Shown here: positions 1-5,253 of the stretch, in pieces | How positions within the stretch are numbered: the stretch's first letter is position 1 | Layout of the letters: each line of letters opens with the position of its first letter | NCBI GenBank assembly: GCA_009845645.1 | Contig: VXZF01000410.1 | Location: forward strand, 1 to 5,253 | DNA from: Gemmatimonadota bacterium | Lineage (GTDB): Bacteria > Latescibacterota > UBA2968 > UBA8231 | DNA: 5,253 nucleotides | Direction of reading: 5' to 3' | Program-made: the position numbers and the translations under genes | Notes under the pieces: generated by a model | Told to the model about the DNA's origin: nothing | The model's database searches: none | What the model saw: the letters and a program-made list of their open reading frames with translations, nothing else

Positions 1-2642
1 TGGACTACGACACCTTCGTCAACTCGGCCTTCATCGTTCAAGGGCGCGCCGACGAGTTCACCCAGAAAAACGCCAGACAGCGCAAGGAAGTCCTCGGGCG
101 AATCCTCGGCCTAGGGCGCTACGACCAACTCCAAGGCATGGCCCGAGTCCGCTACCAAGAGCACCAGCGCCAAAGTGAGACTCTGCAAACCCGCCTCAGT
201 GAGCTCGATGCCGAATTAGTCAAGCGCGAAGGCTACGAATCCGAACTGCGTGCTGTCGACGATCACCTTGCTCTACTCGGCTGCGAAGTCAGCAGCAGGG
301 AAAAAGCGCAAGCCAAGTTGGAAGCTCAGCGCCTAGAGCTAGTACAGGCCCGCCAGCGAGTCGCCGAGCTAGAGCGAGAGCAAAGGCGTGTCGCCGACCG
401 GGAGCAGCAGGTCTCTGCCGAACTCGAAAACCTGCGGGAGCAGCAGCGCCAAGACAGCGAAATCCTAGCGGCCGCCGAATCTATTGAGCGAGATTTTGCG
501 ACCTATAATCAGCTCCACACCCAAATCGACCTGATCGAACAAAAAGCTCAGAAGCACGGCGAGTTAGAGGTCCATCGCCGTCAGCTAGAAGAGCGGATCG
601 CCCAAGCGCGCCAAGAAGTGGAGCGGCAGCAAGAGCGCTGGGCGGCCACTCTCGGCGAGCGGCAGCGCCAACTCGACGAGCACCAAGCCTTGCTCAATCG
701 AGAGCAGACCATCGCCATCCGCTACGCCCAATTCAAAACCCTCAGCGAGCAGATCCAAGCCCTAGAGCAGGCGCGGATTCGCTATGAGGATCTCCTCAGC
801 GAACGCCGTCGCCTTGAACACGAACTATCGCTTGCAGAAGAGCATCGCAAAAACCAGCGTCAAGCACTATCCAAGCAACTGGCACAGCTAGAACGAGCTA
901 CCTCCGAGGAGGAAACCCTAGCAACCCACATCCACCAGTTGCAAGCGCAACGGACCCAATTACAGGCCAAAGCCGAGGAACGGGACCGCCTCAAGGACGA
1001 GGGCAGCGATCTCAATGCCCAGATCACCGAGCGGCAGCAAAAACTCCGCGCCGAAGAAGAAGAGTTAGCCAACGAGCGCCAACAGGCTCAGACCTTGGCC
1101 GGTCCCGACGATGCCAATTGCCCATTGTGCGGCAGTGCACTCGACGCCGAACACCGCCAGCAGGTCGCGGCAGAACTCTCGCAACGGGAAGAACGCCGCC
1201 AAGAGCGCATCGCCGTTCTCGGCAGCGAACTGGCCACTCTCGACGATCAGTTGCAAAAGATGCGCGCGCACTACAAGACCCTTGGCGAGAAAATCGCGCC
1301 CCTCCAGCAGGTCCACCAAGAATTGGTCACTGGAGAGACTCGCCTCGCGCAAATACGGGAATCGGCCGCTGAGGCCCAGTCGCTAGCCGAGCAATTAGCC
1401 GCCCTTGACCGCGAACTCAGTGACCAATCATACGCTCCCCAAGAACGCGAACACCTGCACAAGCTAGCCGGAGAAATCGAGCTATTGGCCTACAGCAGTT
1501 CCGAACACGAGGCGTTGGGCCAAAAGCTCGCCGAGTTGAGGCCGGTTGAGGCCGAGTACGCCCGCTTGCAGAACGCTAACAGCCAAGCCAAGCGGATCAA
1601 AAGCGAGCAGGCCGAAGCTCAGGCCCAACTCGAGCGGGCCAACTGCCAGCTTGCCGAGGCTGGCTATGCCCAAGAGGAACGGAAGCAACTCGGCCAAGTC
1701 GAGCAGCAGATTGCAGCCTTGGGCTACGACAGTGCCGAGCACCAGCGGTTGCGCCTGCAACACGACGACCTGCGCGACAGCGCGCGGCAGTTCGAGCGCC
1801 TGCAACACGCCCGCCAACGCCGCTCTTCGTCCGGCGAATCGCGGGTGCGCTACGAAGCCGAAGCCTCCACCTTAGCGGAACAATTGCAGACTATCAAAAA
1901 AGAAAAGGAAGCGTTGCACGAGCGGGCTGGCGAGTCAGAAAACGTCGATAGGCAACTCGACGAAAATCAAGCCCAATTGGAAAAACTACGGATCGAGCGA
2001 GACCAACACCTCCAGCGTCGGGGCAACCTAGAAGCCCTGTGCGCACGCTGCGCCGAGTTGGCCCAGGAGCAAGACCGACTACGCGAAAAACTCCAAGGCA
2101 CCCAGCGACAGGCCTGGATTTACCAACAACTCGATAAGGCGTTCGGCAAGGACGGGATCCAAGCGCTGATTATCGAAAACGCCGTCCCGCAGATCGCCGA
2201 AGAAGCTAACGCCATTCTCGCGCGCCTGACCGACAATCGCATCCAAGTCGCCTTTGAGTCGCTGCGCGATCTCAAAAAAGGCGGCACTCGCGAAACCCTT
2301 GACGTCAAGATCGCCGACGAAGTCGGCGAGCGCTCCTATCACCTCTATTCCGGCGGCGAGGCATTCCGCACCAATTTTGCCTTGCGCATTGCGCTCTCTA
2401 AAGTGCTGGCCATGCGCTCGGGCACCCGTCTCCATACCCTCTTTATCGACGAGGGCTTCGGCACCCAAGACGAACAGGGCCTAGAACAACTCATCGAAGC
2501 GATCCAAAAAGTCAGCGAGGATTTCAAAAAGGTATTGATCGTCACACATCTCGACCAACTCAAAGCGGCCTTTCCAGTGCAAATCGAGGTCACTAAACAT
2601 CCCGATCTAGGCTCGCGTTTTTCCGTGACGCAGCACGCCTAG
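1..2642 (+). CDS. sbcC: SbcC, ATPase subunit of SbcCD exonuclease (5'-truncated by window)
   Basis: Rad50/SbcC-type SMC ATPase that works with SbcD to open and cleave DNA ends, hairpins and protein-blocked ends. The first complete codon is at base 3, and 879 residues are present. The ATG at 138 is internal: the frame is open to the window edge and the upstream residues carry the family's Q-loop (FIVQGRADEF, bases 30-59) and the R-K-E-V-L-G-R-I-L-G-L segment. Walker A and about the first hundred residues lie upstream. In fragment numbering, a coiled-coil arm runs from about 50 to 372, the zinc hook CPLC is 373-376, a second arm of similar length reaches about 700, and the C-terminal ATPase half begins near 703. 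It has the ABC signature SGGE (783-786, bases 2349-2360), Walker B/D-loop LFIDEGFG (813-820) and the H-loop histidine of VTH (849). All visible catalytic motifs are intact, so the protein is probably active. sbcD would be expected immediately upstream, outside the window. The stop is TAG. Confidence 0.96.
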   Translation, partial: DYDTFVNSAFIVQGRADEFTQKNARQRKEVLGRILGLGRYDQLQGMARVRYQEHQRQSETLQTRLSELDAELVKREGYESELRAVDDHLALLGCEVSSREKAQAKLEAQRLELVQARQRVAELEREQRRVADREQQVSAELENLREQQRQDSEILAAAESIERDFATYNQLHTQIDLIEQKAQKHGELEVHRRQLEERIAQARQEVERQQERWAATLGERQRQLDEHQALLNREQTIAIRYAQFKTLSEQIQALEQARIRYEDLLSERRRLEHELSLAEEHRKNQRQALSKQLAQLERATSEEETLATHIHQLQAQRTQLQAKAEERDRLKDEGSDLNAQITERQQKLRAEEEELANERQQAQTLAGPDDANCPLCGSALDAEHRQQVAAELSQREERRQERIAVLGSELATLDDQLQKMRAHYKTLGEKIAPLQQVHQELVTGETRLAQIRESAAEAQSLAEQLAALDRELSDQSYAPQEREHLHKLAGEIELLAYSSSEHEALGQKLAELRPVEAEYARLQNANSQAKRIKSEQAEAQAQLERANCQLAEAGYAQEERKQLGQVEQQIAALGYDSAEHQRLRLQHDDLRDSARQFERLQHARQRRSSSGESRVRYEAEASTLAEQLQTIKKEKEALHERAGESENVDRQLDENQAQLEKLRIERDQHLQRRGNLEALCARCAELAQEQDRLREKLQGTQRQAWIYQQLDKAFGKDGIQALIIENAVPQIAEEANAILARLTDNRIQVAFESLRDLKKGGTRETLDVKIADEVGERSYHLYSGGEAFRTNFALRIALSKVLAMRSGTRLHTLFIDEGFGTQDEQGLEQLIEAIQKVSEDFKKVLIVTHLDQLKAAFPVQIEVTKHPDLGSRFSVTQHA
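1119..1130 (+). other. Zinc-hook CxxC motif of SbcC
   Basis: This encodes C-P-L-C between two glutamate/glutamine-rich coiled-coil arms of roughly 320 residues each. In Rad50/SbcC proteins such a CxxC lets two molecules join by sharing one zinc ion at the tip of the coiled coil. The near-equal arm lengths on either side are what an antiparallel fold-back requires, which supports this as the true apex. Confidence 0.93.
1416..1811 (+). repeat. Two-copy 54-residue repeat in the SbcC descending coiled coil
   Basis: Two segments (bases 1416-1577 and 1650-1811) start 234 bp (78 codons) apart. They align without gaps over 54 residues with 19 identities by hand count. The shared pattern is Y-A-x-x-E-R-x-x-L, then I-x-x-L-x-Y-x-S-x-E-H-x-x-L, then L-R, and ends R-L-Q-x-A. 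The similarity is at protein level; the DNA copies have diverged, so this is an old internal duplication rather than a recent tandem repeat. Related tyrosine/Glu-His motifs occur, as I recall, in SbcC proteins of several phyla, so it may be a family trait. Confidence 0.7.
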
Positions 2643-2655
2643 CTTCTTGCTCATT

Positions 2656-3621
2656 ATGGCCCATTACGACGAATATCACGCCGCCCGCACCGGCGCAGCC
2701 CTACGCGACGGGCAAGCCTCATTTCGCTTGTACATGCGCGGTGCCGACCACCTCGACTTCCTGCATCGCATGACCTCCAACGACTTCCACAATCTGCAAG
2801 TAGGATACGGCCTCGAAGCGGTCTTTATCGAACAGCGAGCGAGAATCCTCGATCTCGCCACTTGCTATCGCGGCCCGGACGCCACCGCCTTGATCCTGAG
2901 TCCCGATTCGCGTGCCGCAATCCCCGCTTGGTTGGACCGCTTTATCTTTGCCGAGGCCCTCGAATTGGCAGACCGCACAGACGAGACGGCCATGTTCGAA
3001 CTCATCGGTCCGCACACCTCCCAGCTAGTCACTCACACATTGAACGCGGATCTGTCAAGGCTTCAGGACCACCAACTACTCGATCCACAAGTCGTCGACG
3101 GCTTGTGGCTGGCGCGCACGACCGGGCCGGGACTACGCGCCTTCGGGCCGCCCACAATCGTGGAGCACCTTTGGCAGCGCCTCGCCGCCGCAGGTACTCG
3201 TCCAATAGGATCGGCGACGTGGGAAATTTTGCGCGTCGAACAGGGCCTTCCCCTGCTCGGGAGAGAGCTGACCCAAGATTACAACCCCTGGGAAGCTGGG
3301 CTTGGTCGCGCTATTCATCTAGATAAAGGCTGCTATATCGGCCAAGAAGTCATCGCTCGCTTAGATACCTACGACAAAGTCAAACAGCATCTAGTCGGGC
3401 TGCGGCTTTCCACCACCAAACTGCCGCCAACGGGACAACCACTGCGCGACGGCGCGCGCGAAGTAGGTCGCATCACTTCGGCAGTCCACTCTCCCAGCCT
3501 CGGCCCGATTGCCCTCGCCTATGTGCGGCGGAGCGCTTGCGCCGAGGGCACTGTGCTAGACGCAGATGGAGCGCAAGCCACCGTAGTCTCCCTGCCTTTT
3601 TTGTCGCATGAGTCCCGCTAG
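2656..3621 (+). CDS. ygfZ: YgfZ/GcvT-like folate-binding protein (Fe-S cluster maintenance)
   Basis: A 321-residue member of the YgfZ family, close to the E. coli length of about 326. The family shares the aminomethyltransferase (GcvT) fold, binds folate in the cytoplasm and supports the assembly or repair of certain Fe-S enzymes, including the tRNA-thiolating MiaB. The diagnostic motif K-G-C-Y-I-G-Q-E lies at residues 224-231 (bases 3325-3348), with the essential cysteine at 226. It is preceded by the W-E-I-L-R-V-E-Q-G-L-P segment (bases about 3220-3252) and followed by a GcvT-like C-terminal barrel. The ATG at 2656 is chosen because family proteins begin near the following H-Y-D-E-Y segment. 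A TTG at 2647 in the same frame is the alternative and would add three residues. Neither has a visible Shine-Dalgarno sequence. It starts 13 bases after the sbcC stop and its end overlaps the next gene by 14 bases, so translation is probably coupled. The stop is TAG. Confidence 0.93.
   Translation: MAHYDEYHAARTGAALRDGQASFRLYMRGADHLDFLHRMTSNDFHNLQVGYGLEAVFIEQRARILDLATCYRGPDATALILSPDSRAAIPAWLDRFIFAEALELADRTDETAMFELIGPHTSQLVTHTLNADLSRLQDHQLLDPQVVDGLWLARTTGPGLRAFGPPTIVEHLWQRLAAAGTRPIGSATWEILRVEQGLPLLGRELTQDYNPWEAGLGRAIHLDKGCYIGQEVIARLDTYDKVKQHLVGLRLSTTKLPPTGQPLRDGAREVGRITSAVHSPSLGPIALAYVRRSACAEGTVLDADGAQATVVSLPFLSHESR
3325..3348 (+). other. YgfZ signature motif KGCYIGQE
   Basis: This eight-residue block is the hallmark that separates YgfZ from true glycine-cleavage T-proteins. 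The cysteine is the functionally required residue in characterised members and is present here, so the protein looks functional rather than degenerate. Confidence 0.93.
3608..3621 (+). other. 14-bp overlap of ygfZ end and dinB-like start
   Basis: The ATG of the DinB-family gene lies in a different frame inside the last codons of ygfZ, whose TAG is at 3619-3621. There is no purine-rich ribosome binding site upstream, only a pyrimidine stretch with six T at 3597-3602. Translation of the downstream gene therefore probably depends on ribosomes finishing ygfZ. The start is supported because the family's first strand follows only ten residues later. Confidence 0.75.
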
Positions 3622-4516
3622 GACCAGCGGACACCGCAAGATAGTCCACATTGGCCTCGATAGCGGCCCCGGCCCGCACCACAACACCCGTGCCTACGCC
3701 GAATTCGCCGCGCTCCTGCGCGAATACACCGACTGGATCGAATGGGGCGACGGCTACGCCATTCTCGACGTCACCGACAATAAGCTCGACATCCCCTTCG
3801 GAATGCGCGTCGCCAAGATGATCAAGAGCGATATCAAGCGGCAACTAAGCTGGAGCGTTTCCGTTGGGTTGGCACCCAGCAAATTCTTGGCGCAATTAGC
3901 GATGGAACGCCAGCGGCCCGATGGCCTAACAGTCGTGCTGCCCGAACAGATAGGAAATTTTCTCGCCGACGTGCCCATTGACCAGCTTCCCGGCGTGGGA
4001 GCCGTTACGCGCCAGCAACTCGCGGCCATGCGAATAGAACGCGTCGGCGCGCTAGCCCAAGTGCCGCTGAACGAACTCGTGCGCCGCTTTGGCCAGCGAG
4101 GCAGCAGCTTTTGGCACCTTGCCCAAGGTTGGGACGACGACCCGGTCGCCCCAGCCGAACAGCTCGACCAAATCCGTGAGAAAACCTCTTTTGCCGCTCC
4201 GCTCTATACCTGTGAAGAAATGCGCGATGCCTTGCGCGAACTAGCCGCCGCGCTCTGCGGGCGCTTGCAGCGCCGAGGATTACAAGCACGCGACGTAACC
4301 CTAACGGTGCGCTATCCAGATTTTCGCACCGCGACGCGCACATCGCGCTTAGCCACTTTTACTGATCGCGCTCAAGCCGTCTTCGCGGCGGCCTGCGAGC
4401 TATTAGAGCAGACCGAAGTCGGTGACTTGGGCGTTCGCCTGCTCGGCATTGGGTTGGGAGGATTTGACGATGAGGAGCTTGAGCAGCTCGATTTGTTTGC
4501 CAGCGAAAAACCCTAG
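3608..4516 (+). CDS. dinB: DinB-family (DNA polymerase IV-like) protein lacking fingers and catalytic acids
   Basis: A 302-residue Y-family protein, against about 350-400 for normal Pol IV. Family membership is clear. K-I-V-H-I at 11-15 matches the first palm strand. R-E-Y-T-D (38-42) and L-D-V-T-D-N-K-L (53-60) flank the second catalytic motif. S-V-G-L-A-P-S-K-F-L-A is at 85-95. The thumb helix-hairpin-helix L-P-G-V-G is at 127-131, followed by a little-finger domain (about 186-290) and the clamp motif QLDLF at 293-297. Canonical Pol IV has H-I-D-M-D-A-F-F; here it reads HIGLDSGP, so the first metal-binding Asp is Gly16 and the steric-gate aromatic is lost. Canonical S-L-D-E-A-Y-L-D-V-T reads GDGYAILDVT, so the Asp-Glu pair is Gly49-Tyr50. 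About 60 residues between these motifs (fingers) are absent. I infer a DNA- and clamp-binding protein without polymerase activity, perhaps an ImuB-like scaffold or competitor. A decaying pseudogene or an assembly deletion are alternatives, although the frame is fully open. The ATG lies inside ygfZ with no Shine-Dalgarno sequence, only a T-run at 3597-3602. Confidence 0.88.
   Translation: MSPARTSGHRKIVHIGLDSGPGPHHNTRAYAEFAALLREYTDWIEWGDGYAILDVTDNKLDIPFGMRVAKMIKSDIKRQLSWSVSVGLAPSKFLAQLAMERQRPDGLTVVLPEQIGNFLADVPIDQLPGVGAVTRQQLAAMRIERVGALAQVPLNELVRRFGQRGSSFWHLAQGWDDDPVAPAEQLDQIREKTSFAAPLYTCEEMRDALRELAAALCGRLQRRGLQARDVTLTVRYPDFRTATRTSRLATFTDRAQAVFAAACELLEQTEVGDLGVRLLGIGLGGFDDEELEQLDLFASEKP
4484..4498 (+). 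other. Beta sliding-clamp binding motif QLDLF
   Basis: The codons give Q-L-D-L-F, five residues before the C-terminus of the DinB-family protein. This matches the bacterial clamp-binding consensus Q-L-[SD]-L-F exactly and sits where Y-family polymerases carry it, after an acidic linker (D-D-E-E-L-E). It predicts recruitment to DnaN even though the polymerase active site appears lost. Confidence 0.85.
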
Positions 4517-4531
4517 GCCGCAGCCTGCGGC
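4506..4531 (-). terminator. Possible weak terminator of the larA-side transcript
   Basis: Bases 4517-4523 (GCCGCAG) and 4525-4531 (CTGCGGC) are a perfect 7-bp inverted repeat, realistically a 5-bp GC stem with a 5-base loop. Read on the minus strand it is followed by CTAGGG and then five T (4510-4506). That resembles a rho-independent terminator, but the gap of six bases before the T-run and the short stem make it weak. On the plus strand no T-run follows. The stem also encodes the last residues of larA, so it may be coincidental. Confidence 0.3.
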
Positions 4532-5253
4532 AATACCGAATCTCCATAGGGCAGCGCCCAGATCCGGGCCTCGGAACCGACCACCTCGTGCGCGGCTGCT
4601 AGGGCTTGGCCTAAGTCGTCGAAAGGCACTAAGCCGACGCGGCCGACGGCCTCAGCCGGCAGCGACGAGACCAAATGCACGCGGGCCTTTTTCAGCACCG
4701 CGGCAATGGCAGCGGCCTTGTGTCCGCCCAAGACGAATTCCCGCTCTATGCGCGCGAGAATCTCGTCGGCCGAACCCGCCTCCTGCAACCAAGAGGCAAA
4801 GGTAGCACTGCCCAGCCCCTCTCGGCATTCAGCCACCCAGACGATGACCCCTCCTTCGCGCACGGCATGTACGGCGTTGTCGAGGGCTTTTTGCGCTTGG
4901 TACATATTGACGTCTAGCGGATAGCCACCCGCGCTGACGAGGACAATATCAGCACATCGCGCAATGGGCACGGCCCCGCGCTCGGCCACCCGCTCGCACC
5001 CTTTGCGGTGGGCCGCTCGCACGTGTCCGGCAAAGGCGGCAACAATGCGGTGGCGATCATCGACGATCGCATTGAGGATGAAGTCGATCCCCAACATGGC
5101 CGCCCCTTCTTCTAAATCTTCCCGCACCGGATTGCCCTCAAGCCGCCCAGTCTCCGCGCCGGGCCGAGCCATCAGGCCGTGATTGGCCGCTATGGCACTG
5201 GGAGAGGCACAGCCGGGCAAGACCGCTTTGGCCCCACCCGAAACACCAGCGAA
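4513..5253 (-). CDS. larA: LarA-family nickel-pincer 2-hydroxyacid (lactate) racemase, C-terminal part
   Basis: The C-terminal 246 residues of a roughly 420-residue protein; the N-terminal half lies beyond base 5253. The TTG at 5220 is not the start, because the frame continues upstream through F-A-G-V-S-G-G-A-K-A-V, a core family motif. LarA racemases invert the alpha carbon of lactate or related 2-hydroxyacids using a nickel-pincer nucleotide cofactor. The lysine in G-G-A-K (bases 5227-5229) corresponds to Lys184 of the Lactobacillus plantarum enzyme, which anchors the cofactor. The histidine 16 residues later (5179-5181) matches the nickel ligand His200. Q-A-Q-K (4888-4899) matches Gln295 and Lys298. 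G-N-P-V-R-E-D and V-A-E-C-R-E-G-L-G are further family blocks. All visible active-site residues are kept. The family includes racemases and epimerases of other hydroxyacids, so the substrate is open. The cofactor genes larB, larC and larE are not in view. The stop is TAG, shared in CTAG with the convergent gene. Confidence 0.93.
   Translation of the reverse strand, partial: FAGVSGGAKAVLPGCASPSAIAANHGLMARPGAETGRLEGNPVREDLEEGAAMLGIDFILNAIVDDRHRIVAAFAGHVRAAHRKGCERVAERGAVPIARCADIVLVSAGGYPLDVNMYQAQKALDNAVHAVREGGVIVWVAECREGLGSATFASWLQEAGSADEILARIEREFVLGGHKAAAIAAVLKKARVHLVSSLPAEAVGRVGLVPFDDLGQALAAAHEVVGSEARIWALPYGDSVLPQAAA

Noticed and set aside
2079..2468. 129-codon antisense frame over the SbcC ATPase region
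   Set aside because: No domain, no independent start signal, and it mirrors the highly constrained SbcC C-terminal motifs; an antisense shadow.
138..2642. ATG at 138 as the sbcC start
   Set aside because: The frame is open to the left edge and encodes the SbcC Q-loop and following conserved helix before this ATG, so the gene begins upstream of the window.
2862..3326. 154-codon plus-strand frame inside ygfZ
   Set aside because: Arg/Pro/Ser-rich translation with no recognisable domain, fully inside a confidently identified gene; a shadow of GC-rich codon structure.
3608..3780. A frameshift hiding the normal DinB catalytic motifs
   Set aside because: I read the other two frames across the 5' region; neither gives a D-x-D-A-F-F motif, and one hits a stop at once. 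The open frame aligns on both sides of each altered motif.
3608..4516. Identity as ImuB
   Set aside because: ImuB is about 500 residues, keeps the N-terminal fold and is encoded with imuA and dnaE2. This protein is shorter, more like Pol IV in its thumb and C-terminal parts, and has neither partner nearby.
4517..4531. Hairpin as a terminator for the plus-strand operon
   Set aside because: No T-run follows on the plus strand; downstream bases are CAATACCG. Only the minus-strand reading has a short T-run.
4513..5220. TTG at 5220 as the larA start
   Set aside because: It lies inside the conserved G-G-A-K-A-V-L-P-G block; the reading frame continues to the window edge with family residues.
1..5253. 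CRISPR array, tRNA, rRNA, insertion sequence or phage attachment site
   Set aside because: No direct-repeat array, no cloverleaf-like sequence, no transposase or integrase frame and no terminal inverted repeats were seen; the window is filled by four housekeeping-type genes.

Overview
The window is a gene-dense piece of bacterial chromosome with GC in the upper fifties by eye. Three genes run on the plus strand and one converges on them from the minus strand. There is no phage, insertion-sequence, CRISPR or RNA-gene signature. The host phylum cannot be named from this sequence. The gene types (SbcC, YgfZ, a DinB-family protein, a LarA-type racemase) are widespread, and the lack of Shine-Dalgarno sequences, use of TAG at all four stops and ordinary CTAG frequency argue only weakly for a lineage outside the well-studied Proteobacteria.

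Plus strand, bases 1-4516. The window opens inside sbcC, the ATPase subunit of the SbcCD (Rad50/Mre11-type) nuclease. The Walker A end lies upstream, and the Q-loop, both coiled-coil arms, the zinc hook and the C-terminal ATPase half are present. Thirteen bases later comes ygfZ, a folate-binding GcvT-like protein of Fe-S cluster maintenance with the diagnostic KGCYxGQE motif. Its 3' end overlaps by 14 bp a 302-codon DinB-family (Y-family DNA polymerase IV) gene. The tight spacing suggests one transcript, but no promoter is visible.

The DinB-family gene is the most unusual item. Its thumb helix-hairpin-helix, little-finger domain and a textbook C-terminal beta-clamp motif (QLDLF) are intact. 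The N-terminal part lacks about 60 residues covering the fingers, and all three metal-binding carboxylates of the family appear to be replaced (Asp to Gly in the first motif, Asp-Glu to Gly-Tyr in the second). If real, it is a compact, catalytically dead, clamp-binding Y-family protein downstream of a DNA-end-processing gene, analogous in logic (not in sequence context) to ImuB.

Minus strand, bases 5253-4513. The C-terminal part of a LarA-family nickel-pincer racemase is cut by the window edge. It keeps the lysine, histidine and Q-x-x-K residues typical of active members. Its stop codon and that of the DinB-family gene share the same CTAG tetranucleotide, so the two convergent transcription units meet with no intergenic space. 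No stretch over 300 bases lacks a gene.
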